The notes under the pieces were generated by a model that had not been told where the DNA came from, made no database searches, and was given only the letters and a program-made list of their open reading frames with translations. The position numbers and the translations under genes are program-made. A stretch of DNA of 64,000 bases from positions 773,721-837,720 of the forward strand of contig NW_005200250.1 in NCBI RefSeq assembly GCF_000372725.1, read 5' to 3'. How positions within the stretch are numbered: position 1 is the stretch's first letter; each line of letters starts with the position of its first letter. Positions 11,181 to 22,030 of this stretch are shown in pieces. The DNA comes from Emiliania huxleyi CCMP1516. Taxonomy: Eukaryota > Haptophyta > Isochrysidales > Noelaerhabdaceae.

Positions 11181-11508
11181 AAGCCTCGCGAGAGCGGCTC
11201 ACGCAGGCGCAGCGCCGGCCGGGGAGGCCTCGCAGCTGCCGACACCAGATGCACTGTCGGCGTCGTTCTACGCGGGCCGCTCGTCGACTGATTGACTACG
11301 GTTCTCGCGTGGGGGCGCTGTGCTGTGCCGTACCGCTAGCAGCAGACCGCCCCCTCTACTCGGAGCTATAATGAACACGACACGCACTCTCACACGACGT
11401 CAACGCTCAGGACCCCTTCGCACGAGGTCCTCATCCTCACTCCGGAGGAGGCTCCCCTCTCCTCTGAGTTCTTCCTCTGCTGAAATCAAATTCTTCTTTT
11501 TGGTCTTA
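11181..11508. other. Upstream region of the F-box-like gene
   Basis: Spacer between the minisatellite and the first good ATG. The reading frame is open from 11320, so a longer N-terminus is possible, but that part is Arg/Ser-rich and unlike the rest of the protein. Confidence 0.4.
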
Positions 11509-13149
11509 CCGATGGACGCTTTTTCGCCAATGGACGAGGAGTGCGCCGCTCCATCGCCGACGGAGGCTCCCTGGTGCCTCCTGCTCGCGCCGGATCTCCC
11601 CTTTGGCGCGGTGGAATGGTGGCGGCCCCGGCAGCTGGTGCTCCTCCGCTCCACTTGCAAGGCCTTCCGCAGCGGCCAGTCGCACGAGGAGAGCCTCTTC
11701 AACGTGCTGACCGCTGGCCTGGGCGCGCCGGAGAAGGTGTGGACCCGCATCACCAATGCGTCCGCGCTATACGACCTCTGCCACCGCCTTTTCGAGGAAC
11801 GCCTGCTCATCGCGACGCTGCCCAAGGTGGCCGCGGCGGCGGCGGGCCTGTCATCGGCGGACCCGATGGCGCGCCACTGCGCCCTCACAAGTGGCGGCTT
11901 CTCGCTCCACCGCTATATGCGCGACGTCGAGGGCCAGATACCAAAGTGGAAGCCGTCGGACTGTGATGTCTTCATTCCCTGCGGCTGCGCGCACGACGCG
12001 CCGATCGAGGAGCTAGAGCGGTCGCAGGCTGTGTGGGACTCGGTCCTCGACCACGTCCAAAGCTCGATGCTCTCGCTCTTTCCGGGCGAGCTCGTGCCGG
12101 GCATGGTCACGGTGCGCATCTCCATCTCGCATGACGGGTATATGGAAGAGCGTGAGGTTGACCTGACTGCGGCGGAGCGTGGGGCAGCTTTCGCGGAGGG
12201 GTACGCGCCGTCCGAGGCAGTCTCGAGCGACGGCGAGGCAGCTCTTGTCACCGACGAGGACGCCCACAGCGACGATGATTACTACTCCTCGCGGCGCAGC
12301 GTCACAGTGCGGTACGAGCAGAGGCCCAAGGAACAGACGAAAACGGCCGACAAGTTCCGCGAGCCGCGCAAGCCGAATCGCGGGCACGTCTACTCGATGG
12401 CACTACTGCGGCGGGTGGCGCGCTGCGGCCAAGGTGAGCTCGCCCAATACGTCGGCGAGCACACCGGCGCGGCAGAAGATCTCCCGCATGAGTTCATGCC
12501 CTTCTGGAGCACCCCCCCGGAGCAGCTCGAGTACCTGTCGAGCCTGCAAGGCACGCTCAAGCGGCTGGACGCGTGCAAGATGCTCGAGCCGGGCCCACAC
12601 GGCGATACGGCCGGCCTGCCGCGCGCGTACAAAATTGCTCGTGTGGTGCACGTCACGGCTTCTCTCAACAGCTCGGCGACCAGTAAGCGGATCGCCCTCC
12701 CGCGTCGCGAGTTTTCGGCCAACGTGTCGAGCGACGATAGGAGGTCGGCGGTTCGTGCCTCCATGGCTGAGAATGCGCTCGACCTCTTCCCCAGGAGCAT
12801 CAACGTCATTCAGTACCACGGCGCGCCGATCACTGCGCTGCAGCTCACCGGCAGCTTCGACCTCCCGCCGCCCCAGGTCACCGTGTGCGTCGACGCCGGC
12901 AGCGCACGCCCGCGCTTCGAGCTGACGCCTCTGGCGGAGGAGGCGCTGCGCTCGCGCGTGCTGCGGCCGCACAAGTACACGTGGGGCGCCTGCTACGTGC
13001 CTCCCTCCCTCCGCGACGAGAGGGAGGAGGATGTGGCCATGCCAAAGCATGTGCTGCGCGAGCACGGCCCGGTCTACAATCAGCTGCAGCGCATCGTCAA
13101 GTACGTGGAGCGCGGCTTCAGCCTGCCCGACGCGGCGGCGCAGGCCTGA
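11509..13149 (+). CDS. F-box-like protein with a nucleotidyltransferase-like region
   Basis: Single exon, 546 aa from the ATG at 11509 (MDAFSPMDEE). The N-terminus has a degenerate F-box-like helix (WWRPRQLVLLRSTCKAFR). Further on, GGFSLHRYMRDVEGQIP is followed by WKPSDCDVFIP, a G-S/G..W.P.D.DVFI pattern like the GS...DxD signature of Pol-beta-type nucleotidyltransferases. A second block (SINVIQYHGAPITALQLTGS then FDLPPPQVTVCVDAG) resembles the second half of that fold. An acidic linker (DEDAHSDDDYYSSRR) separates them. The nucleotidyltransferase match is my inference from pattern alone; no activity is claimed. If the F-box is real, it would act as a ubiquitin-ligase adaptor. Confidence 0.6.
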   Translation, partial: PMDAFSPMDEECAAPSPTEAPWCLLLAPDLPFGAVEWWRPRQLVLLRSTCKAFRSGQSHEESLFNVLTAGLGAPEKVWTRITNASALYDLCHRLFEERLLIATLPKVAAAAAGLSSADPMARHCALTSGGFSLHRYMRDVEGQIPKWKPSDCDVFIPCGCAHDAPIEELERSQAVWDSVLDHVQSSMLSLFPGELVPGMVTVRISISHDGYMEEREVDLTAAERGAAFAEGYAPSEAVSSDGEAALVTDEDAHSDDDYYSSRRSVTVRYEQRPKEQTKTADKFREPRKPNRGHVYSMALLRRVARCGQGELAQYVGEHTGAAEDLPHEFMPFWSTPPEQLEYLSSLQGTLKRLDACKMLEPGPHGDTAGLPRAYKIARVVHVTASLNSSATSKRIALPRREFSANVSSDDRRSAVRASMAENALDLFPRSINVIQYHGAPITALQLTGSFDLPPPQVTVCVDAGSARPRFELTPLAEEALRSRVLRPHKYTWGACYVPPSLRDEREEDVAMPKHVLREHGPVYNQLQRIVKYVERGFSLPDAAAQA

Positions 13150-13535
13150 CGTCAGAGGCTTGCACACATAGCGCCGCCCCGTATGAAGCCGCGCTCCACG
13201 TACTTGACGTGTCGGCGGCGCTGCGTGTGGACGGCGAGAAATCGATCTCTGTGCATTCCCTTGGCCGCGTGGTGCGTTCCGCTTCACCGGCTTCCGCGAG
13301 ACACCCCCCCGTGTCTCGTTGCTTTACAACCGCGTGTCCGTGTGTTTTCACTCGTGCGTTCTCTTCCTCTCCTTTGAGACACTCGAGACCGTTTTGTCTT
13401 TTGATCACGCCTCATGTGCAACCGACATATACACAGTCAGTCACAAAACAACGTGCGGGGATCCCTTTATGGGCAGCAGTTCCGCTGCGGTTCGCTGGTT
13501 GCACCCGCCACGCAACAGGAGGCGATCCGTGACCG
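13150..13535. other. Convergent spacer
   Basis: 3' flanks of the F-box-like gene (+) and the JmjC gene (-). No gene seen. Confidence 0.5.
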
Positions 13536-15155
13536 TCATGCTCCACTGCATGTCTCGAGCCGGCGCACGCAATCCGCCATGTCGGCATCGCTGACGGCGT
13601 TCGGGTCGAGGCGCTGCGCGCAGTCGCGGGGGTACTCGCCGCGGTCAGCCTGCCCCTCCATGAGGCGCCGGCACGCGGTCGCCGCCCGCCGCCCGCTCTC
13701 CGAGGCCGGGTCTGCCGCGCGCATCTCCTCGAGCGCGGCCGCGAGGTTGGCGCCGTCGACGCGGTTTTCCGTGATTGCAATCGTGGGCGACAAGTTGAGG
13801 ACGGCGTGCCACCAGCCAGACGGCACGAACATCGTCTCGCCCTCGCGGAGCACGCACTGCTGCGGCCGCTCCTCGGGCGGAAGCGAGCCCAGCACCCGCC
13901 CAAAGAATGCGCGCGGCGAGCTGGCGGCGACCCCGGCCGGCAAGCCGGCCAGCCCGGCGGGTACAGGGCCCACCGCTTGCGCCCGGAGAGGAGGGCGTTC
14001 CAGGCACTCGTGTTCCACGGGTCGATGTGCCACGCGGACCCGGAGCCGCCCGCCGAGACGAGCGCCCAGCGCGAGTGGACGTGGAACGAGGCCTGCTGTG
14101 CCGCCGCGTCCGTCACGTCCGCGCGGCGAGGGAAGCACTGCTGCGTGCGCAGCAGCGACGGCTGGACGAGCGGGACGGGCGAGTAGCCCGCCAGCAGCAG
14201 GTGGCGGTAGGCGGTGGACACGTCGTCCAAGTTGACGTACCTATGCCGAGATCACACCAGAGATCGCCCGTCTTCACTACAGATGATGGCGACGGTTGCA
14301 GAGCCAGCTGCACTGGTTGTCGAGCGTCTCGCCGTGCGCGAAGGGCCGCACGCCAAAGAACGAGGCCGGGTTAGCTCGCGCGTACGGCGGGAGGGCGTAG
14401 GCGCGGCGCATCAGCGATCGCGCGAGCGACTGCCCTGCCCGGTGAGAGACGTCCGTGCTGCCCTCCTCCTCTGCCCAAGCGGCCGCGGGCCAGGCCGCCG
14501 TCAGGCCGCTCACGATGACGGGGATGCCCGGCTGGTTGAAGCCTTTCTCAAAGGCGTCGGCCGTGAGGTCCGGCCAGCTGCGCCGCGCTATGTCGCACGG
14601 AAGCTGCTCGCTGTCTCCCTCCTCGGCGGCACGCGCCTCGTGGACGGCACTCGGCCACGCAGGAAGCTCCGAGCTGCGCAGCGGCGCGAGGTACTGCTCG
14701 GGGCACAGCCCGGAGAGAGCGCCGTCGCAGTGAACGATGAGCTCCGCGAGAACGTCGCGCGCCAGAACACCTGCCTGCCCTGGCACTCCCGAAAGCCAGA
14801 AGCGGACTCACCGGGGTGGCAGCGAGTGCCGAGGACTCGGGTCGCGCTCGAGAGGGCCTCGCTCACCCACGTCTGCACTGTCGCGCGGTCCAGCTCATAA
14901 GGCGGATCTGCTGCTGCCAGCGCGGCGAGCTCGGCCAAAGGATAGCCAGCGGTTCGGATCGCTGCCGCCCTCGAGTCCGGCCGCACTACGGAGGTATGCG
15001 ACAGCGTGGTGGAGGCCGCCGGAAGAGGCTGCAAATGCCGAAGCTGCGCTCTGATAGTCGGATGGACCCCAAGACGCAGCGTCAGGCTCCGAAGCGAGGA
15101 GAAGATGTGCTAAAGCGCCAATCGCCAGCAGACTCGTGATTTGCGAGGCGCGCAT
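13536..15155 (-). CDS. JMJD6-like JmjC-domain protein, with frame breaks
   Basis: Fe(II)/2-oxoglutarate oxygenase of the JmjC family, closest in pattern to JMJD6. The start at 15155 gives a signal-like N-terminus (MRASQITSLLAIGALAHLLL). The middle has SWPDLTADAFEKGFNQPGIP then VIVSGL. The core has WHIDPWNTSAWNALLSGRKR (HxD iron ligands) and FVPSGWWHAVLNLSPTIAIT (distal His). Introns at 14811-14771 (GT-AG, only 41 nt) and 14304-14241 (GC-AG, 64 nt) keep phase and give W-YVNLDDVSTAY across the second. Two frame changes remain unexplained: near 14990-15010, and near 13955-13970 in the GC-rich run after KRWALYPPG. Without a correction there, the half carrying the distal His is lost. Either assembly indels or a decaying gene. 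Confidence 0.7.
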
Positions 15156-16137
15156 TGTGCCCTCCTCTCGTGCGAAAGAATTGTGCGTCAGAGGACCACG
15201 TCAAAAAGTCACATCTCCCACGCAGTAGTTGCTCCCACCGACGCCGCCGAAGCTCACAGGGCTTGCCGCGCGGGTGGGGGGGGCGGCACACAATTTGCCG
15301 TGTGTGCTCGCAACAGCAAAGCTCGCTCCTGCTCGCTGTGTGTATGTGTGTGAGTAGGCCTGATTTGAGAGAGAGATTTTTAGCAATACCAAAAAAATAA
15401 ATTTGGCGCCCTGCACGGTTGGGACGTTTGAACCTAACATCGGATGCCTTACTCCCAAGCAACTGATTTTAGGTTCAAACGCCTCGTTTACTGCATGTCA
15501 CAGTGAGCTATCCACCCCGACGCATGCGGCTTGCGGGGTCCGTACGTAGAAATTGGGACTTTTACCACACAATGTGCACGCCTGTCTGTCACTCTTACAC
15601 TTACAAAAGTGTCAGTGACACTGACAGACAAGCACGCGTATTTGTCACTCATGGAAATGATCAAGTGACAGACATATACACACATGGGGCTGTCACTATT
15701 ACAAAGTGATAGGCATACACGCACAGTTATTCACTCTGGTCTCTGCACGCCGACTCGTTACTCTCGTAGCTGTCACTCTGGTCTCTGCGCGCCGACTCGA
15801 GTGACAGACATACACACTCTAATACACGCACGGCTGTCACTTTGACAAAGTGTCAAACACACACGCATAGCTGTCACTCTGCGCGCCGACACGAGTGACA
15901 GACAGACACGCACGGCTGTCACCCTGATCAAAGTGACAGAGATGCACACATAGCTATGACGTTTAGTCATTTATCACGCCGCGAGCATTAGCCGATGAGA
16001 GACTAGGAAGCACCAGTGAGAGCGACAGCTGTACCACGGACGTGGATCTCGGCGATCTCGGTCACAAGTGTCCAGCAGAGTCATCGCAAGGAAATGCGAG
16101 GCAGTTGAGGTCCCGGGTCGAGAGGGAAAGTCACGTT
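15156..16137. other. Intergenic with dispersed-element end and hairpin field
   Basis: No gene. It holds the short repeat end GAGAGAGATTTTTAGCAATA near 15366-15390, which recurs at 18840, and the hairpin field listed separately. Confidence 0.6.
15573..15955. repeat. Field of GTGACAG / CTGTCAC inverted repeats
   Basis: Many copies of GTGACAGACA (or (A)GTGACA) alternate with GCTGTCAC(T), separated by CA-rich spacers such as CATACACACA or CACGCACG. Adjacent copies form stems GTGACAG/CTGTCAC, so the region is a tandem series of potential hairpins. Some units also share TCTGGTCTCTGC(A/G)CGCCGACTCG. Confidence 0.75.
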
Positions 16138-17296
16138 TCAACAGTTAGATTTCCCCACCTTGTTGTTGCAAGCGCACTGGCCGCTACGATTTTGCATGAC
16201 AGGTGGGCATTCGTCACAGGAGACGTGGTGCATGCACCATTCGTGGCAGAGCACCAGTTCCGCGGGGCGGCTCGGGACTTGGTAGACAACACTATCAAAA
16301 CTTTCCTTCCTCGCTGCAGCACACACTCCACTTTCAGTGATGCCAGTCGCAGCCGCGAGGGTGGGCACGCGTCATCGTCACATTCCGATGGTAGCGGTTC
16401 GCGTCAGTACATGGACGCAGCGTTCGCTGCACCTCGCTCGTGTTCACCGTCGCCTTGAGCCATGAGTACAATTGTGCCTTGTTCTCGAAGCGTTTGCTCC
16501 TCCCTGGATCGACGAAGACTCCTGTCCCCAATTTCACGTAGAACCAGCACCCGTAGCCACCTCCATCGCAGCCGATCCGGAATTGTGCAAGACTTCTCGC
16601 GGGAAGGCGGTACACCTCCACGAGCTGATTGGGCGGTAGAGGATCACTACTGGCAGCTTCCACGTCATGGCTCAGTGCCGGTGTGACTTTCGTGCCGAGA
16701 TTGGCCTGTGTTTGTGCGTGCGCCTGAGGTGATGGCAGCGGCGGTGGTGGAGCCCTGGGGAAACCCTCGCCACTGCTGCTGCGATGCTCAACGCCGTCAC
16801 CTCGGATGTAGTTGCTGCTGCCCCGCAGGATGCAGGCCACGTCCGCCCGTGATTCGCAGACCCGACCCGTACGCAAAATAGCGGGCATGCAGCACTCGCG
16901 TGGCCCGCCGGGGCGACCGGAGCAGCCATGTCCGCCGCACAGCCCGCACGTGGCGTTGCAGCAGACCTGGCGGCTTGGGTGCACGACGCCGGCCGAGCAG
17001 TCGGCGAATCGACGAGAGGAGGCCGTGTGCTCCACGGGCCTGATGGTGAGGTTGAGACGGTGGTGGATTACCAGGCGGGGGAGGCGACCGGTGCCGTGCA
17101 GTCGTCGCCTCGTGGTCGTTGTGGCCGTGGCCTCGGTTGCTTGCGCATTGCTGCCGTTTCGTTGCTCTCCCTGCTCCACGCCCATAGGCAGAGGCGAGGT
17201 CGTCGCATGGTCCGGTGCACGTGCTCGAGCTTGAGCGATGAACATCCAAGCCGGGCAGATGCACGCTCGATCGGCAAAACATGCTTTTGGTTGCAT
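16138..17296 (-). CDS. Cys-rich protein of unknown function
   Basis: The ATG at 17296 opens a 320-aa frame. The centre has a dense cysteine module (VCCNATCGLCGGHGCSGRPG then GPRECCMPAILRTGRVC), a pattern I associate with extracellular or wall proteins of protists. A second block follows (GCDGGGYGCWFYVKLGTGVF then VDPGRSKRF). The frame stops at 16334, but an overlapping frame just downstream (16368-16138) is also Cys-rich (LVLCHEWCMHHVSCDECPPV) and is probably a continuation through an unseen intron or a one-base frame break near 16370. There is no signal peptide at this start, so a 5' exon may be missing. Function not recognised. Confidence 0.5.
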
Positions 17297-17849
17297 GAAC
17301 TATATGAGAATGAGCCACAGCAGTGGATGAGAATCGGCCGACAGCAGTGAATGTACGTTGGCCGCATGTCCAAAGGTGCCATCAGGAAGGAGCTTGAGGA
17401 GGAGCCGCTCGTCGAGCGGGACGGCGAGGACAGCTGTGGCAATTGCTGTGACTCAGCGCAAGGCGATGCGGCGCTGCCAAGTACTGCCGGCCCGCCGTCA
17501 CCAAACACACACCATACATCAGCAAAGAACAAACCGTCGCCGCACGCCACGAGGCTCAAGTGGACCAGCTTGGCGCTGCTCGTCGTGCAGAACAGCAGCC
17601 TTTTCGTCGTCACACGCTTCTCACGAGACGTCGGGCCGAACGAGCCGCTCTACCTGGGATGTGTTGTTCTGATTTGTGCACCGCCGGTGTCTCAACAGAA
17701 TTTTACAAGAAAGCTCCCTCTGTAAAATGGGCACGGGGCGCGGGACTGGTGGCACTAATCGATCGATGGCACTAATACAACAGAATCGGATGCAAGACCT
17801 CGAGAGCGCGTTATGCGGATGGACGGACGACGTCTGAGCGGTGTGCTCG
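17297..17849. other. Divergent intergenic region
   Basis: Between the Cys-rich gene (-) and the Stc1-like gene (+). Overlapping frames on both strands show no domain. A diverged copy of the dispersed element (GCGGGACTGGTGGCACTAAT) is at about 17738-17757. Confidence 0.4.
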
Positions 17850-18554
17850 ATGCAGACTGACGGCGAGCCGCCCATCACTGTGGTGGAGGCTGACGGCGAG
17901 CCGCCCGTCACTGTGGTGGAGGCTAACGGCGACGAACCGCCCGTCACTGTGGTTGAGGTCGTCGCCGTGGAGGTGCTCGCTCCGGCAGGCGCCGTGGAGG
18001 TGCTCGCAACGGCCGATGCCGTGCCCGTGGAGGTGCTCGCTCCGGCAGGCGCCGTGGAGGTGCTCGGCAGCAGCAGCGAGGCTGTGTCGGCGGCCACGAG
18101 CGACGCTTGCGTGTGCTCCGAGTGCAAGAAGGTGCACCCCCAGTCGAGCTTTTCGAAAACCCAGTGGAGCAAGCCAGTGGAACAGAGGCGGTGCAAGTCC
18201 TGCATTGGTCCCCCACCCCCAACAAAGGTTGAAGTGAAGCGCATGGCTCGTGAGCAGGACAGTCAGCACTGCCAGGAGCTGGAAAGTGGATGCTACTCGA
18301 TGGCACCGCCGTGCTGCTGCTTCCGATGCTCTTGGTTGCAATTCGACGAGAGCAAAACCCGATTTACCGAAGGCCCAACGTTGACTCACTGCTGCTGCTG
18401 CTGGCCTTCTTGTGGTACCTACGAGTACGTTCGAATGGAGCAGCCAGGTGTTGCGAGAGATATGCCGCCGCAGTTTGAGCTCACCGAAGAAGATTGTTGC
18501 TGCGGACTGGAAGGAAGGCTCGGATGGCCGCCTCTCCCCACCCGATGGTGCTGA
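17850..18554 (+). CDS. Stc1-like zinc-binding domain protein
   Basis: 234 aa from the first in-frame ATG (MQTDGEPPITVV). The N-terminal third is a repeated acidic segment (GEPPVTVVEANG-type units, then VEVLAPAGAVEVL twice). Residues about 88-120 read CVCSECKKVHPQSSFSKTQW then RRCKSCI, matching the C-x2-C...FSK.Q...RCKxC pattern of the Stc1 domain, which in fission yeast links RNAi to heterochromatin. The C-terminal third is rich in Cys clusters (CCCFRCSWL, CCCCWPSC). Only the short zinc motif supports the call; the Stc1 pathway role should not be assumed. Confidence 0.55.
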   Translation: MQTDGEPPITVVEADGEPPVTVVEANGDEPPVTVVEVVAVEVLAPAGAVEVLATADAVPVEVLAPAGAVEVLGSSSEAVSAATSDACVCSECKKVHPQSSFSKTQWSKPVEQRRCKSCIGPPPPTKVEVKRMAREQDSQHCQELESGCYSMAPPCCCFRCSWLQFDESKTRFTEGPTLTHCCCCWPSCGTYEYVRMEQPGVARDMPPQFELTEEDCCCGLEGRLGWPPLPTRWC

Positions 18555-19128
<574 letters not shown>

Positions 19129-19995
19129 ATGTCGTTGGCCCGAAGCTGCAGTGCCGTCGCGGCTCGCCGCGGCTGCGGCTGCGGCGTCGCCCGCCTCGGC
19201 CGCCGAGCATTCTCGGCGTCGAGGGACGAGCCGGACGGCGCGGCGGCCGCCGAAGTCAGCAGAGCCGAGTACGAGTCGGACGCGTGGCCGGATGGGACGC
19301 CGAAGCGGTGGCGCGGACGCGACGCGTGGAAGAACTACATCGACTTTGACAGCCCGCACAGGACCCAGTCGGACGAGCTGAATCGGCAGCGAATCTACTT
19401 CTTCCACATCGACGCGCGAGGCCGGCTGTGGCGCAAGGAGCTGCACAAGCCGGACGGACACGATGGACAGATGCGTGACCCGCGGATGCTCGACTTCTTT
19501 TTTGGGCACATGCAGCGCAACACGACGGGGATGCACGAGGATCGGTACCCGTACCTCTCGCGGCGCGCGCACGAGCGCTACTTCGCCTCCTGCGACGAGG
19601 CGCCAATCATCTTCAACGACCTGCGAGATGGCGAGCGTCGCTCCTGCTGCGGGGCGACACGGGCACGTCCATGACACGTCCATGACACGTCCGTGTCGTC
19701 TCCCTCAGGCGAGCTGCGCTTCCTCTGCCCGGACGGCGCGCTTGCCCGCTCCATCTCGACGCCGTTTGCGCCGAGCGAGCTCCGCATCGCGTCGGATGGC
19801 AAGCTGCTGCACCCCGTCGTCACTGCGGCGGTGGACGAGGTCGGGGAGAGGCCGCGGGGGGAGCGGCTGATGGCGCTCATCGAGTCGGGCACCGCGAGTC
19901 GGCTGCTCGAGAGCTGCGAGGAGCAAGGCGAGGCCATCGTGCTGACTTGGCGAGGCGAGGAGACGGTGCTACTGCCGCTCGACTCCGAGACATAG
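19129..19995 (+). CDS. UPF0598 family mitochondrial protein (C8orf82-like)
   Basis: Two exons, 19129-19630 and 19709-19995. The chosen start gives MSLARSCSAVAARRGCGCGV then ARLGRRAFSAS, a good mitochondrial presequence; an in-frame ATG at 19078 would add a hydrophobic stretch. The conserved core includes RIYFFHIDARGRLWRKELHK, DPRMLDFFFGHM, YPYLSRRAHERYFASCDEAP and, after the intron, GELRFLCPDG...HPVVTAAVDEVG. This is the layout of human C8orf82 and relatives, a family of unknown molecular function. The 78-nt intron is GC-AG; it starts GCGAGCGTCGCTCC while exon 2 starts GCGAGCTGCGCTTCC, and it contains ACACGTCCATGAC repeats shared with other introns here. Confidence 0.85.
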
Positions 19996-20905
19996 TCGCG
20001 GCCTCTTGAGAAATTTGCCCTTGCCTCGTTGCCTCCGCCGCGATCCGGCGTCTCAACATCAGAGCGAGTGTGTTAGTAAGCGTGAACCTATCGGGGCGCG
20101 CGCATCTGCTTAATAAATAAATACATACCTTCTCCTGGAAAAGTTTATTAGTATCACCCCGCTACCGCGCGCCGCCCAGACCCCAGTACGTGCTCCGCAG
20201 CTGAGCCCACGCACCCCACAGTAGCTCAGGGACACAATAAGCTCGTATACAAGTGCTGGTACGCACAGCTCGACGCGTACTCGAATGCTGCCACTGTCAT
20301 TCTAGCCGGCGAGTGGCGGCGTCACAGCGTCGACTCTCGCATCGCGATGAGACGCACTGCTTGCCCAGACGCGCGCCTTGTCGCGCTCCTGTGGTGCAGG
20401 AGGAAGGCCAGCGGTTGTGCTGCGCAGGCCCGGCCGTCTGGCTGAAGGAAGCAGCAGCTGGCGCTCAACAGCAGCGCTGTCGAGCAGCGCAGCCACACCA
20501 CACTCCCGCCAAGACACGTGTCATTTCGCGCCAAGATTTGGCGCCAAAATGGCACTTTAGTGTCCACCTAGCCACGTGGTCGCGGCCTGAAGCTCCAAGC
20601 TTCTGGGACTGAGGTGCACACATCGAGGACTCCATTTGTGTGCAGGCGGCACCCTTCCGATCGTTCGCCGATATCCGAAACCGGGGTCGTACTAAATAAC
20701 TTTTCCAGGAGAAGGTAGCTCATAGGGAAACGGACACACCAAACAAGGGGTGGGAGAAGGACAGGGTCCCCACCTGCGCGAGCAGGATCTTGTAAGGACG
20801 ATCAGGGACACAGGGGAACGGGAGCGGGGAGGCGGCAGTTGCAGCGGTCCCTCTTTCTTTTATCCCGACCTAGGTAGCTGACCCTGTCGACCCTCTTCCA
20901 GATAG
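19996..20905. other. Intergenic with a dispersed repeat copy
   Basis: No supported gene; overlapping ORFs at 20253-20612 on both strands show no domain. At about 20725-20815 is a copy of a repeat also found at 24968-25050 (shared block ACAGGGTCC..CACCTGC, then AGGAT.TTG.AAGGACGATCA). Confidence 0.5.
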
Positions 20906-21655
20906 ATGAGGGTGCACCTCGTTCGGCACGGCGAGGTGCACAACCCGCGCTCCGTGATGTACGGCCGGCTCCCGCGCTTCCGCCTCAGCGCTCACGGCGT
21001 CCGGCAGGCCGAGGAGGCAGCCGCACATCTCGCGAGCCGCCAGCTTGCACTGATCCTCTGCTCACCGATGCTGCGCGCGCGGACGACGGCGCGGGAGCTG
21101 CAGCGGGGGCAGGCGAGGGCGCACCGGCAGCCGCAGGGTCCGCCGCTTCGCCAAGAGGCGGCGCTACTGGAGGTGCACACGCCGCACGACGGCAAGCCCC
21201 TCAGCACATTTGCCGGGCGGTGGCACACTCTGTACGATGACGTTCCCGAGGGCTACGAGACCTTCGAGGCCGTCGCGTCGCGGTTGCGCAGCCTGCTCGC
21301 GCGGCTCGCCGCCGACTTCGGTGAGGACGCCGAGGTCGCCTGCGTGACGCACGGCGACGTCGTCTTCTCGGCGCGGCTTCTCGCGGAAGGTCTGCCGACG
21401 ACTCTCGCGTCCAAGAAGCGGGAGGACGCGCGGCTCTACCCGGCCACCGCCTCCATCGTCTCGCTCGACGTTGACGCTGACGGCAGCGTGCGCGGCGGCG
21501 CGTACTGGGCTCCCACCCGCGCGCCCGACCGTTTCACCGAGACGCAGGCGCAGGCTCCGGCGCTCTGCGGGGCGGCGGCGGCTGAGGAGGGCGGGGGAGG
21601 CGGCGGTGAGACGCCCGCGCGGAAGGCGAAGAGGAGCCGCAGAGGGGTTTCGTGA
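20906..21655 (+). CDS. Histidine phosphatase superfamily (phosphoglycerate-mutase-like)
   Basis: Intronless, 249 aa. The catalytic RHG motif is at the very start (MRVHLVRHGEVHN, phospho-acceptor His8), followed by LSAHGVRQAEEAAAHLASR and the SPMLRARTTARE block. The second catalytic His lies in CVTHGDVV (about residue 153). The C-terminal 50 residues are low complexity, Gly/Glu then basic (ARKAKRSRRGVS), possibly a nuclear signal. The enzyme would dephosphorylate a small phosphoester or phosphoprotein; the substrate cannot be predicted, and true mutase activity is unlikely from the short insert. Confidence 0.85.
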   Translation: MRVHLVRHGEVHNPRSVMYGRLPRFRLSAHGVRQAEEAAAHLASRQLALILCSPMLRARTTARELQRGQARAHRQPQGPPLRQEAALLEVHTPHDGKPLSTFAGRWHTLYDDVPEGYETFEAVASRLRSLLARLAADFGEDAEVACVTHGDVVFSARLLAEGLPTTLASKKREDARLYPATASIVSLDVDADGSVRGGAYWAPTRAPDRFTETQAQAPALCGAAAAEEGGGGGGETPARKAKRSRRGVS

Positions 21656-22030
21656 CACCACCCCGCGCAGTCCCATGCGAACGTATCATGCGGCGAGAAC
21701 ACCCGTGCGCGAGGCCGAGGGGTAACGGCGGGTAAGAGTCTCGCAGGTACGGTATATATCGAATATCGTCAGTTGAACCTAGACGACGTCCCGGTGCACG
21801 TACGCAAAAAGGAGGGAGGCACTACGGGGGATGAGAGCCCGGCTACCGATGAGAGCCCGCACGCCACACACCTCCCGCTCCCCTGTGCGCTGTGGCGCTG
21901 TGCACAGAGAGGAGCCTCTCCTCTCGCGTCGCTCTCGCGCGGGGGGGTCGACCGGGGAGATGGCTGGCGTCCGCGCCGCCGCCGCCGAACCCGGCTCGCC
22001 TCGCGACGAGAGCGCCACTGCCAAGGCCTA
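21656..22030. other. Convergent spacer
   Basis: Between the phosphatase (+) and the R3H-RING gene (-). ORFs here are short and inconsistent; nothing supported. Confidence 0.5.
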
